Shown one piece after another: positions 34,834 to 43,730 of a DNA stretch of 64,000 bases; position 1 is the stretch's first letter, and every line of letters begins with the position of its first letter. Made by a program: the position numbers and the translations under genes. Below the pieces are notes generated by a model that was given only the letters and a program-made list of their open reading frames with translations, was not told the origin of the DNA and made no database searches. Source of the stretch: CALCLY01 sp900552775 (GTDB lineage Bacteria; Bacillota; Clostridia; UMGS1883; UMGS1540); assembly GCA_937966555.1 (NCBI GenBank), contig CALCLY010000011.1:100918-164917 (forward strand), read 5' to 3'.

Positions 34834-35756
34834 TGCGTGTATCTACCGTAAATTTAAGCCCGGCTGTGGACAGAACATATTATACGGACGGATTCTGCAT
34901 AAACGGTGTAAACCGTGCAAGACTCGTAAAAGTAAATGCCGGCGGCAAGGGAATAAACTTTGCTGCCGTACTGGGGCTTTGCGGAGCAGAATGTGAAGCG
35001 CTTGGTTTTCTGGGGCGCGGCGGAGAATTTATAGAAGAGTTTCTTGAGTCGCGCTCAATAAAAAGCAATTTTGTGCATACCGATGCGCCCGTCAGAGTCA
35101 ATATTAAAATATGCGATGAAAAAAACGGCACGTATACCGATCTTAATGAAAATGCCGCCTGCGCTTCCGGGGATGAACTTGCAAGGCTTTATGAAACCGT
35201 GGAAAAATCCGCGGAAGAAAACGATGTTTTATATGTCGGAGGTTCATTGCCGTACGGCATGAAAACGGATATTTACAAAAATATTGTTGAAATCGGGAAA
35301 AAGCACGGCGCATGTACCGTGGCGGATGCTTCGGGTGAAGCTATGAAAAACCTTTTGGAGGCGCACCCTGATATTATAAAGCCTAACGAGGAAGAAGCGG
35401 AGGAAATTCTCGGTACAGAGGTATCAGATGAAAGTGACGCTTTGAAAGCGGCATTAAAGCTCCGTGCCGCAGGCGCGGAAACTGTTATACTGACTTTGGG
35501 CGGACAAGGCGCGGTGTGTGCCGCCAAAGACGGAGTTTACAGAGTTATAAGTCCCAAAGTTACGGTAAAAAGTACAGTGGGCGCCGGTGATACTTTTCTT
35601 GCAGGGTTCCTTTACGGAATGAAATACGGAACGGAAACTGCGCTTAGGTATGCCGCATCTTTTGCGGCGGCGAAGATTGTGTGCGAAGGCACAGATATAC
35701 CGTGCTTTGAGGCTCTCTGCGAAAGAGCCGGCACAATTAATGTAACAAAAATTTAA
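34833..35756 (+). CDS. PfkB-family sugar kinase (1-phosphofructokinase/tagatose-6-phosphate kinase type)
   Basis: 307 residues. NLSPAVDRTYYTDG at the N-terminus, GGKGINFAAVL, and the C-terminal STVGAGDTFLAGFLYG signature with its catalytic aspartate match the hexose-phosphate kinase branch of the PfkB family. No PTS or fructose regulator is adjacent. It sits between proS and lepA and is translationally coupled to proS, which is unusual company for a sugar kinase. Exact substrate cannot be set. Confidence 0.87.
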   Translation: MRVSTVNLSPAVDRTYYTDGFCINGVNRARLVKVNAGGKGINFAAVLGLCGAECEALGFLGRGGEFIEEFLESRSIKSNFVHTDAPVRVNIKICDEKNGTYTDLNENAACASGDELARLYETVEKSAEENDVLYVGGSLPYGMKTDIYKNIVEIGKKHGACTVADASGEAMKNLLEAHPDIIKPNEEEAEEILGTEVSDESDALKAALKLRAAGAETVILTLGGQGAVCAAKDGVYRVISPKVTVKSTVGAGDTFLAGFLYGMKYGTETALRYAASFAAAKIVCEGTDIPCFEALCERAGTINVTKI

Positions 35757-35770
35757 ACAGGAGGAAGCGT

Positions 35771-37570
35771 ATGACAGATAAATCGCTTATAAGAAATTTT
35801 TGCATCATTGCACATATAGACCACGGCAAGTCAACGCTTGCCGACAGAATATTGGAGCTTACGGGTTCGGTTGATCAAAGGGAGATGGAGGATCAGCTTC
35901 TGGACAATATGGATCTGGAGCGCGAGCGCGGAATAACAATAAAGGCGCGCGCCGTAAGGCTCAACTACGAATGTGACGGAAAGACGTATGTCTTAAATCT
36001 GATAGACACGCCGGGGCATGTTGACTTTAATTATGAGGTTTCAAGAAGCCTTGCGGCATGTGAGGGTGCGCTTTTGGTGGTTGACGCGGCACAGGGCATA
36101 GAGGCGCAGACACTTGCAAATACGTACCTGGCGCTTGATCATGACCTGGAAATTCTGCCGGTTATAAACAAGATCGATTTGCCGTCGGCACGTCCCGAAG
36201 TTGTAATAGATGAAATAGAAAACATAATAGGCATAGAAGCGCAGGACGCACCGCGCATAAGTGCAAAACAGGGTGTCGGAATAGAAAGCGTTCTGCGTGA
36301 TATAGTTGACAATATCCCGGCACCGGAAGGTGACGAGAAGGCTCCTTTAAAAGCACTTATATTTGACTCTTATTATGACAGCTACAAAGGTGTTATAGTA
36401 TACGTCAGAGTTAAAGAAGGAACATTGCGCGCAGGCGAAACAATACGGTTTATGGCAACGGGCAAAGAATTTGAAGTTGTGGAGGTAGGTTACCTCGGCG
36501 CCGATAAAATGGTTCCGTCAAAAGAAATATCCGCCGGAGAGGTTGGATATATTACGGCGAGCATAAAAACGGTTCAGGATATAAATGTCGGCGATACGGT
36601 AACGACAACAGACAGACCCGCAGCAGAGCCTTTGGAGGGTTACAAAAAAGTAAATCCCATGGTTTTCTGCGGTATTTATCCGGCTGACGGTGCAAAATAC
36701 GGTGATCTTCGTGACGCACTGGAAAAACTTCAGCTAAACGATGCCTCTTTGACGTTTGAACCCGAAACATCAATTGCTTTGGGATTTGGTTTCCGATGCG
36801 GATTTCTGGGTCTTCTGCACATGGAAATTATCCAGGAAAGACTTGAGAGAGAGTATAATTTAGATCTTGTAACAACCGCACCGGGAGTTATATACAGAAT
36901 AACAAAAACAGACGGCAGCGTAGAATATATCGACAACCCGACAAATATGCCGAATCCTTCGGAAATAGAGATGATGGAAGAGCCGTTTGTAGATGCGAAT
37001 ATTATGGTTCCGACAGAATTTGTGGGAAGCATTATGGAGCTTTGCCAGGACAGACGCGGAATATACAAAGATATGAAGTATATAGACGAAGGACGCGCTT
37101 CTCTGCATTATGAAATGCCGCTCAATGAAATTATTTATGACTTTTTTGACGCGCTTAAGTCGCGCACACGCGGATATGCGTCTTTTGATTATGAAATGCG
37201 CGGATATGTGAAGAGCGATCTGGTAAAACTTGATATTCTTTTAAACGGCGAAGTTGTGGACGCTTTAAGCTTTATCGTGCACTCTTCAAAAGCATATGCA
37301 CGCGGCAGAAGAATTGCCGAAAAACTTAAAGAGGCAATTCCGCGCCAGCTTTTCGAAGTTCCCATTCAGGCTGCCATAGGCGGCAAAATAATAGCGCGCG
37401 AAACGGTTAAAGCGTTAAGAAAAGACGTTTTGGCAAAGTGTTACGGCGGCGATATAACAAGAAAGAAAAAGCTGCTCGAAAAACAAAAAGAGGGCAAAAA
37501 GCGCATGAGACAGGTCGGCACTGTGGAAGTGCCGCAGGAAGCGTTTATGTCTGTGCTGAAGCTTGACTGA
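35771..37570 (+). CDS. lepA: Elongation factor 4 (LepA)
   Basis: Ribosome-associated GTPase of 599 residues. G1 AHIDHGKST, G3 DTPGHVDF, G4 NKIDLPSA, and the LepA-specific C-terminal domain (GGKIIARETVKALRKDVLAKCYGGD) are present. AGGAGG lies 7 bases before ATG. The stop overlaps the hemW start by one base. Confidence 0.97.
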   Translation: MTDKSLIRNFCIIAHIDHGKSTLADRILELTGSVDQREMEDQLLDNMDLERERGITIKARAVRLNYECDGKTYVLNLIDTPGHVDFNYEVSRSLAACEGALLVVDAAQGIEAQTLANTYLALDHDLEILPVINKIDLPSARPEVVIDEIENIIGIEAQDAPRISAKQGVGIESVLRDIVDNIPAPEGDEKAPLKALIFDSYYDSYKGVIVYVRVKEGTLRAGETIRFMATGKEFEVVEVGYLGADKMVPSKEISAGEVGYITASIKTVQDINVGDTVTTTDRPAAEPLEGYKKVNPMVFCGIYPADGAKYGDLRDALEKLQLNDASLTFEPETSIALGFGFRCGFLGLLHMEIIQERLEREYNLDLVTTAPGVIYRITKTDGSVEYIDNPTNMPNPSEIEMMEEPFVDANIMVPTEFVGSIMELCQDRRGIYKDMKYIDEGRASLHYEMPLNEIIYDFFDALKSRTRGYASFDYEMRGYVKSDLVKLDILLNGEVVDALSFIVHSSKAYARGRRIAEKLKEAIPRQLFEVPIQAAIGGKIIARETVKALRKDVLAKCYGGDITRKKKLLEKQKEGKKRMRQVGTVEVPQEAFMSVLKLD

Positions 37571-38622
37571 TGCCAGGGGTATATATACATGTTCCGTTCT
37601 GCGTTAAAAAGTGCGCTTACTGCAGTTTTTACTCGGAATCCGGAGCGGAGAAATTTGAAGGCGCGTATGTAAAAAAAGTTGTGCGCGAGGCTGAAAAATA
37701 CAGCGGTGAAACGGCGGATACTTTGTATTTCGGCGGAGGGACGCCATCTGCGCTCTCGGCGGATGCTTTGATTTTTATGCTGCGCGGTATAAAAAGATTT
37801 ATAAAATTTTCAGATGATTCGGAAATTACGATTGAAGCAAACCCTAAAACGGTAACGGAGGAAAAGCTTAAAAAGCTTTTTGATGCCGGGTTTAACCGCA
37901 TAAGTTTCGGTTTTCAGTCGTTTTCCGATGATGAATTGAAGTTTTTGGGAAGAATCCACAGCGCGGACGATAATAAAAAAGCGCTTGCAGCGGCGCGTGC
38001 CGCGGGTTTTAAAAATATTTCGGGCGATATCATGACGGCGATTCCGCTGCAGACCATGAACAGTTTGAAAAAAACAATAAATACCATGTGCGCACTTGAA
38101 CTTTCACATATATCCGCATACTCGCTTTCCGTCGAGAAAGGCACGCCTTTTTATGAGGCAGAGCTTTCTCTGCCGGACGAGGATACGGAAAGGGAAATGT
38201 ATTACACACTTTGCGATATGCTTGAGAATGCGGGATATGAACACTATGAAATATCTAATTTCGCAAAAGACGGAGCCGTGTCAAGACATAACACAAAATA
38301 TTGGACGGGCGAACCTTACATTGGACTCGGAGCGGCGGCTCACTCGTACTATAAAAACGAGAGATACTGTAATATAAGCAGTATAAAAGGTTATACAGAA
38401 AAAGAAGAAACGGAAGAGTTTCGCGAATACATAGATGAAAATGAGAAGAAAAAGGAACGCGTAATGTTGGGACTGCGTTTAAAAAGCGGCATACCGTATG
38501 AAAAAAATCCGAAAACCGATAAGTTTATAGAACAAGGTTTTATGCAGCGGTGCGGTGAAAATGTCAGACTCACCAGACGCGGGATCGACATATCAAATTA
38601 TATTTTTTCGGAGCTGATTTAA
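37570..38622 (+). CDS. hemW: Radical SAM protein HemW (HemN-like)
   Basis: 350 residues. The radical SAM cluster motif CVKKCAYC, FGGGTPSALS and GFQSFSDDELKFLGRIHS are family hallmarks; the extra Cys-containing elements of true HemN are absent, which fits the haem chaperone HemW. Its ATG overlaps the lepA stop (TGATG). The lepA-hemW neighbourhood is common in Bacillota. Confidence 0.93.
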   Translation: MPGVYIHVPFCVKKCAYCSFYSESGAEKFEGAYVKKVVREAEKYSGETADTLYFGGGTPSALSADALIFMLRGIKRFIKFSDDSEITIEANPKTVTEEKLKKLFDAGFNRISFGFQSFSDDELKFLGRIHSADDNKKALAAARAAGFKNISGDIMTAIPLQTMNSLKKTINTMCALELSHISAYSLSVEKGTPFYEAELSLPDEDTEREMYYTLCDMLENAGYEHYEISNFAKDGAVSRHNTKYWTGEPYIGLGAAAHSYYKNERYCNISSIKGYTEKEETEEFREYIDENEKKKERVMLGLRLKSGIPYEKNPKTDKFIEQGFMQRCGENVRLTRRGIDISNYIFSELI

Positions 38623-38623
38623 C

Positions 38624-39082
38624 GTGAGAAAGAAAAATGTTGATGATTACGGAATAGAAAAAGCAAAGAGCGAAGCACTTAAGCTTACGCTTATAAAGCG
38701 CCGTACGGCAAAGCAAATTTCCGCAAGGCTTGCGGAGAAGGGCTTCCCGGAAGGCGTTATTTCCGAAGCGGTGGATTATTATATCGAACTCGGGTATATT
38801 GATGACAGAGACTATGCGCACCGCTATACACATGACGCAATAGAAATTAAAGGTTTCGGAGAGTTCAGAATAAGAAAAGAACTTGCCTTAAAAGGTGTGA
38901 GTGAAGATATTATAGATGAATGCCTTGACGGGTGTACATACGATTTGAAGGGACTTATGATGAAGAAATTCCCAAAATGCGAAGATAAAAAAGATTTGCA
39001 GAAGGTTTTAAACCATTTTCTTCGCAAGGGGTTTTCGCATGATGAAATATCAAGTACAATAAGAGAGCTTTATTCGGTGTGA
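38624..39082 (+). CDS. recX: RecX family RecA regulator
   Basis: 152 residues of tandem three-helix repeats: ISARLAEKGFPEGVISEAVDY with GYIDDRDYA, and IRKELALKGVSEDIIDECL. RecX inhibits RecA filament extension. GTG start with GGAG about 9 bases upstream, 1 base after hemW. recA is not in the window. Confidence 0.88.
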   Translation: MRKKNVDDYGIEKAKSEALKLTLIKRRTAKQISARLAEKGFPEGVISEAVDYYIELGYIDDRDYAHRYTHDAIEIKGFGEFRIRKELALKGVSEDIIDECLDGCTYDLKGLMMKKFPKCEDKKDLQKVLNHFLRKGFSHDEISSTIRELYSV

Positions 39083-39099
39083 TATATTTATAGGGGATG

Positions 39100-39202
39100 T
39101 TAAAAAACTCCGGAACGTAAGAAAATGGAAAAATCAAAACTTTTTTCCTATCCCCTTGAAAAATGGGTCGTTTAAAAAGTCGGTTGACTTTTTAAACGAC
39201 CC
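39100..39202 (+). repeat. Dispersed hairpin repeat, copy 2
   Basis: Conserved block 39100-39135 (containing AACTCCGGAACG) followed by a perfect 16-bp hairpin, 39165-39180 against 39187-39202. The hairpin arms match copy 1 except CT is TC on one arm and AG is GA on the other, so pairing is kept by compensating changes. No T-run follows. It occupies most of the recX-rimO gap. Confidence 0.72.
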
Positions 39203-39265
39203 TGATTGAAAACCCCGTGCGAAATTTTTCTTGCTTTGCTCGAAAACGCACATGGGTAGTCCTAT

Positions 39266-39298
39266 TCTCTTATCATTTCTTGTCCTTTAGATAAGAGA
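39266..39298 (+). terminator. Hairpin before rimO, possible terminator or leader element
   Basis: TCTCTTATC (39266-39274) is exactly complementary to GATAAGAGA (39290-39298); TTTATTTT follows two bases later. It could terminate leftover transcription from recX or lie in the rimO leader. No clear rimO promoter is visible. Confidence 0.45.
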
Positions 39299-39350
39299 TT
39301 TATTTTCATTACTATTTGTGCTGACACAGGGCGGCGGAATGGAGATTAAT

Positions 39351-40661
39351 ATGACAAAAGTTTTGATTGTTTCGCTCGGATGCAGCAAAAATCTTGTGGA
39401 TTCCGAAATTATGACAGGCGAGCTTATAAAAAACGGTTTTGAGATTACGGGTGACGCAGAATCGGCAGACGTTATTGTGGTAAATACATGTGCCTTTATA
39501 GATGAAGCCAAATCCGAAGCTATAGATACAATTCTGGAAATGAATACTTACAGAGATCGGGGGCATCTCAAAAAGCTTATCGTAACAGGATGCATGGCAG
39601 AGCGCTATAAGGATGAAATTTTGCGCGAATTGCCGGAGGTTGATGCAATTGTGGGCGTTTCGCGTTTTGACGAGATTGCGTCTGTTATAAAAGATGAGGG
39701 CGATACTTTTTTGGGAAACGAGAATGCGGCATATCCCGAGCAGGCGAAAAGAGAAATATCCACGCCCTTTTACACTGCGTATCTGAAAATTGCCGAGGGG
39801 TGCGATAACAACTGTACATACTGTGCAATTCCGAAAATCCGCGGCAAATTCAGAAGCAGAAAAATAGAAGATATTGTTTCCGAAGCGAAAAAACTTGCGG
39901 AGGACGGCGTGCTTGAGCTTAATGTTATAGCGCAGGATACAGCTTATTACGGTACGGATCTGTACGGTGAGCCGCGCCTTGCGCAGCTGCTTGAAAAACT
40001 TTGCAAAATTGACGGAATCGAATGGATAAGGGTGCTTTATATGTATCCTGAAAGAATAGATGAAAAGCTTTTAAAGGTTTTTGTGGAAAACAAAAAGCTG
40101 GCACGCTATTTTGATATACCCATTCAGCATATCAATGACGAAATACTCAAAAAAATGGGAAGAAGAACATGCCGCAAAGAAATTCTCGAAAAAATAGAGC
40201 TTATACGAAAAGTGTTGCCGGACGCCGTTTTAAGAACGAGCCTTATAGCCGGGTTCCCCGGCGAGACGGAACGTCAGCACGAAGAGCTTTGCGAGTTTAT
40301 TAAAGAAGTAAAGTTTGACAGGCTCGGGGTGTTTGCTTATTCCAGAGAAGAAGGAACGCCGGCATACAGGCTGCCGAATCAGATTGACGAAGAGACAAAG
40401 ATTTTGCGGCGTGACAGGCTTATGGAAATACAAAACGGGATTTCAAAAGAACTTTGCAAAAGATTTATAGGAAAAATTCTGCCTGTTCTGGCAGAAGAAA
40501 TGATAGACGGCGTGATGTGCGGCAGAAGCATATATGATGCGCCAGAAGTGGACGGAAACGTTTATTTTGAAGGCGGTGAGGAGAATATGCTCGGCGAAAT
40601 CCGGAATGTGCTTATAAAAGACGCCGATGACTATGATTTAACAGGGGTGTATGCTGAATGA
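39351..40661 (+). CDS. rimO: Ribosomal protein S12 methylthiotransferase RimO
   Basis: 436 residues. An N-terminal UPF0004 domain with three cysteines (SLGCSKNLVDSE, VNTCAF, VTGCMAERY), the radical SAM motif CDNNCTYC followed by AIPKIRGKFRSR, and a C-terminal TRAM domain. It adds a methylthio group to S12 aspartate. Start set at 39351, where GGAGAT lies 6 bases upstream. It overlaps pgsA by 4 bases (ATGA). Confidence 0.95.
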   Translation: MTKVLIVSLGCSKNLVDSEIMTGELIKNGFEITGDAESADVIVVNTCAFIDEAKSEAIDTILEMNTYRDRGHLKKLIVTGCMAERYKDEILRELPEVDAIVGVSRFDEIASVIKDEGDTFLGNENAAYPEQAKREISTPFYTAYLKIAEGCDNNCTYCAIPKIRGKFRSRKIEDIVSEAKKLAEDGVLELNVIAQDTAYYGTDLYGEPRLAQLLEKLCKIDGIEWIRVLYMYPERIDEKLLKVFVENKKLARYFDIPIQHINDEILKKMGRRTCRKEILEKIELIRKVLPDAVLRTSLIAGFPGETERQHEELCEFIKEVKFDRLGVFAYSREEGTPAYRLPNQIDEETKILRRDRLMEIQNGISKELCKRFIGKILPVLAEEMIDGVMCGRSIYDAPEVDGNVYFEGGEENMLGEIRNVLIKDADDYDLTGVYAE

Positions 40662-41215
40662 ATATTCCAAATAAACTTACGGTTTTGAGAGTTATACTGG
40701 TGCCGATTTTTATGGCGCTTTATCTGATCCCGTCGCATGTGGCTTTTTCGATTTTCTCTTTTGAAGTTACATACGGAAGACTTCTGGCGGTGATTATATT
40801 TATTCTTGCATCCGTCACGGATTGGGCGGACGGACATATTGCCAGAAAAAACGGTCTTGTTACAAATTTTGGGAAATTTATGGATCCGCTTGCGGATAAG
40901 CTTCTCATAACAGGTGCGCTTTGCTGCCTTTTGTCGGACGGAACCGTAAACGCCGTTATAGTTATGATTATTTTTGCGAGAGAATTTATAGTTACGGGAC
41001 TTCGTCTTGTTGCGGCGTCGGAGGGCATCGTGATAGCGGCGGGAATGCTCGGAAAAATCAAAACGACAATACAGATGATAACGGTTATTGCGGCAGTGAT
41101 TTTCGGAAAGAATTTGGCGGTTGACATACTTTTTTGGATATCTGCGTTTATAACTGCGCTTTCGGGAGTGCAATATATTATAGATAACAGAAAGGTTTTT
41201 AAAGATCAGGGTTAA
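40658..41215 (+). CDS. pgsA: CDP-diacylglycerol--glycerol-3-phosphate phosphatidyltransferase
   Basis: Integral membrane enzyme of phosphatidylglycerol synthesis, 185 residues. The CDP-alcohol phosphotransferase motif is complete: D-G-x2-A-R-x8-G-x3-D-x3-D within DGHIARKNGLVTNFGKFMD. Several hydrophobic segments are present. rimO-pgsA adjacency is widespread in Bacillota. Confidence 0.94.
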   Translation: MNIPNKLTVLRVILVPIFMALYLIPSHVAFSIFSFEVTYGRLLAVIIFILASVTDWADGHIARKNGLVTNFGKFMDPLADKLLITGALCCLLSDGTVNAVIVMIIFAREFIVTGLRLVAASEGIVIAAGMLGKIKTTIQMITVIAAVIFGKNLAVDILFWISAFITALSGVQYIIDNRKVFKDQG

Positions 41216-41218
41216 TTT

Positions 41219-42550
41219 ATGGAAATACAGTTATCGGATCATTTTACTTATAAAAGACTTTTCAGATTTGTTCTGCCAAGCATTGTAATGATGGTTTTTA
41301 CATCGATTTACGGTGTTGTGGATGGGTTTTTTGTTTCGAACTTTGCGGGTAAAAGTGCTTTCGCAGCCGTAAACCTTGTTATGCCGTTTATAATGATACT
41401 CGGCGGCATGGGATTTATGGTGGGAACAGGCGGTACGGCAATTGTCTCAAAAGCCTTGGGTGAAGGCGAGCCGGAAAAAGCAAACAGATATTTTTCCATG
41501 ATGATTATATTTACGCTGTTTTTGGGCATTGTGCTGGCGATAGTAGGAATTACCTGCATACGCCCCGTGGCGCTGTTTTTCGGAGCAACTGAGGAAATGC
41601 TTCCCGATTGTATTACGTACGGTCGGATTGTTACGGCTTTTACTCCGGCATTTATGCTGCAGAATGTGTTTCAAAGCTTTTTTATAGCGGCTGAAAAACC
41701 GAGACTCGGTCTTAGGGCAACGCTTATTGCAGGTGTTTCAAATATGGTTTTGGACGCGGTTTTCGTCGGGGTATTCGGCATGAATACGGCAGGTGCGGCA
41801 ATAGCTACGGGACTCAGTCAGTGCGTAGGCGGCATTTTCCCGCTGATTTATTTTTTACGTCCAAATTCGAGCCGTCTTGCGCTGCGGAAAGTCCGCCCGG
41901 AGATTGGGCCGATTCTAAAAGCTTGCGGAAACGGTTCTTCAGAGCTTATGAGTAATATTTCCTCATCGGTTGTAAGTATTATTTATAATTATCAGCTGAT
42001 GAGATATATAGGAGAGGACGGCGTTTCGGCATACGGAACACTCATGTATGTTCAGTTTGTGTTTATTGCGGTATTTATCGGATATTCTATCGGCTGTGCA
42101 CCTATAATAGGATATAATTACGGAGCGCAGAATCATTCCGAACTTAAAAATATGCTGCGCAAGAGTATCGTGACCATGGGCAGCGGCGGAGTGTTAATGG
42201 CAATTCTGGCATTTGTTTTCGCAAGACCCCTTGCGGCAATATTTGTGGGATACGATGAGGAGCTTCTAAAGCTTACAACACATGCGTTTTATTTGTTCGC
42301 ATTTTCTTTTGTTTTTGCCGGATTCAATATTTTTTCATCCGCATTTTTTACGGCGCTCGGAAACGGAGGAGTGTCCGCGGCAATTTCTTTTCTTCGAACA
42401 ATGGTGTTTCAAACGGCGTGCGTACTTTTGCTGCCTGTTTTATTCGGCGTTGACGGAATCTGGTGGGCAATCGGAATTGCGGAGCTGTGCGCTTTTCTTA
42501 TATCGGTTTCATTTATATATACAAGAAGAACCGATTATATGTATATTTAA
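41219..42550 (+). CDS. MATE family multidrug/Na+ exporter
   Basis: 443 residues with about 12 hydrophobic segments in two homologous halves. SIVMMVFTSIYGVVDGFFVS and VGTGGTAIVSKALGEGEPEKA are typical MATE N-terminal motifs; the second half repeats YSIGCAPIIGYNYGAQN. Substrate unknown. It begins 3 bases after pgsA and is followed by a terminator. Confidence 0.93.
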   Translation: MEIQLSDHFTYKRLFRFVLPSIVMMVFTSIYGVVDGFFVSNFAGKSAFAAVNLVMPFIMILGGMGFMVGTGGTAIVSKALGEGEPEKANRYFSMMIIFTLFLGIVLAIVGITCIRPVALFFGATEEMLPDCITYGRIVTAFTPAFMLQNVFQSFFIAAEKPRLGLRATLIAGVSNMVLDAVFVGVFGMNTAGAAIATGLSQCVGGIFPLIYFLRPNSSRLALRKVRPEIGPILKACGNGSSELMSNISSSVVSIIYNYQLMRYIGEDGVSAYGTLMYVQFVFIAVFIGYSIGCAPIIGYNYGAQNHSELKNMLRKSIVTMGSGGVLMAILAFVFARPLAAIFVGYDEELLKLTTHAFYLFAFSFVFAGFNIFSSAFFTALGNGGVSAAISFLRTMVFQTACVLLLPVLFGVDGIWWAIGIAELCAFLISVSFIYTRRTDYMYI

Positions 42551-42580
42551 ATAATTCCTGTACGAACGGGAATATATATG

Positions 42581-42607
42581 AAAAAGACGTGTTAGGGCGT
42601 CTTTTTT
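42581..42607 (+). terminator. Terminator of the rimO-pgsA-MATE operon
   Basis: AAAAAGACG (42581-42589) pairs with CGTCTTTTT (42598-42606) around an 8-base loop, with a T-run on the descending arm. Confidence 0.82.
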
Positions 42608-42662
42608 TGTTTGCTTGAATATTTTAGTGTTTTAAGAACAAAATATAAACCGAGGTGATGGT

Positions 42663-43328
42663 ATGACGGTTTCGTTTATCCGCGCCGTTATTCTGTACAT
42701 TGCGGTAATGGCGGCTGTGAGGATAATGGGGAAAAGGCAGATAGGCGAGCTTCAGCCGTCGGAGCTTGTCATTACGATTATTCTTGGCGATCTGGCGTCC
42801 GTGCCCATGCAAAACACCGGGATTCCTCTTTTAAACGGAATTGTGCCCATAGTAACACTTGTTGCGCTTGAGGTCGGGATATCCGTTCTTTCGATGAAAA
42901 GCAAGAGGGTGAGGCGGATTCTTTCGGGAAAGCCGAGCGTAATAATCCGCGACGGCGAAATAGACTACAAGGAGCTTAAATATCTGCGCTTCAGCGCGGA
43001 TGATTTAATGGAGGAGCTGCGCGGCAAGGATATTATAAACATAGACGATGTTCAGCTTGCAATTGTGGATACAAACGGTGAGGTCTGTATTGTTCCCAAG
43101 GCAGGGAAAAGGCCTCTCACGCCGGATGACATAGGGCTTGCGCCGCCGGAAGAGGAACTTTGGTATACCCTTGTCAGCGACGGAAAAATAATAAGCGCAA
43201 ATCTTAAAAAAATCGGAAAAAGCGAAAAATGGCTGCAGGGCGAGGTAAAAAAACAAAACAGCGATATAAAAAATATACTGATTGCCGCGGCAACCAAAAG
43301 CGGAACACTGACAATTAAGGAAAAGTGA
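42663..43328 (+). CDS. DUF421 (YetF/YcaP-like) membrane protein
   Basis: 221 residues. Two to three N-terminal transmembrane segments (to about residue 80) with GKRQIGELQPSELVITIILGDLAS, the family signature, then a soluble cytosolic domain with VRRILSGKPSVIIRDGEID and DVQLAIVDTNGE. Function is not well established; Bacillus members are spore- or envelope-associated. GAGGTGAT lies 3 bases before ATG. Confidence 0.88.
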   Translation: MTVSFIRAVILYIAVMAAVRIMGKRQIGELQPSELVITIILGDLASVPMQNTGIPLLNGIVPIVTLVALEVGISVLSMKSKRVRRILSGKPSVIIRDGEIDYKELKYLRFSADDLMEELRGKDIINIDDVQLAIVDTNGEVCIVPKAGKRPLTPDDIGLAPPEEELWYTLVSDGKIISANLKKIGKSEKWLQGEVKKQNSDIKNILIAAATKSGTLTIKEK

Positions 43329-43336
43329 GGTGGAAC

Positions 43337-43717
43337 ATGAGAGGGACTCTTGTATCGGCTGTACTGCTGGCTTTGATAATTGTGCTTATGGCAGTGTCTC
43401 AGGCTGCCCTGCTGAGGGAAAGCGAAGGCATCAGCGCGCTTGCCGAAGAGCTGCGCGGGGCGGCAGAAGCGGAAAGCTGGGAGAACGCGCAAAATATAAT
43501 GGAAGAAATAAATAAAAGATGGGAGACGGGTCAGTCATGGATTGCAATGCTCATAGATCACGAGGAGATAGACTCCGTGGTATCGACGCTGGCGGCGCTT
43601 TCGCAATATGTGAGGTACCGTGAGCTTCCCGAGCTTATGGCGGAGCTTGAAACCTTCAGGCGGCTGATAGAGCATATTCCGAGAAAGGAAAGCGCAGAGC
43701 TTCAAAATATTTTATAA
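43337..43717 (+). CDS. DUF4363-type protein
   Basis: 126 residues: one N-terminal membrane segment (about 4-22) and an extracytoplasmic helical domain with WENAQNIMEEINKRWETGQ, the family pattern. It follows the DUF421 gene immediately; this pairing is recurrent in spore-forming Clostridia. Start set at ATG 43337 (GAGGTGG upstream) rather than the overlapping GTG. Confidence 0.8.
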   Translation: MRGTLVSAVLLALIIVLMAVSQAALLRESEGISALAEELRGAAEAESWENAQNIMEEINKRWETGQSWIAMLIDHEEIDSVVSTLAALSQYVRYRELPELMAELETFRRLIEHIPRKESAELQNIL

Positions 43718-43730
43718 TGGGGAGAACAGC

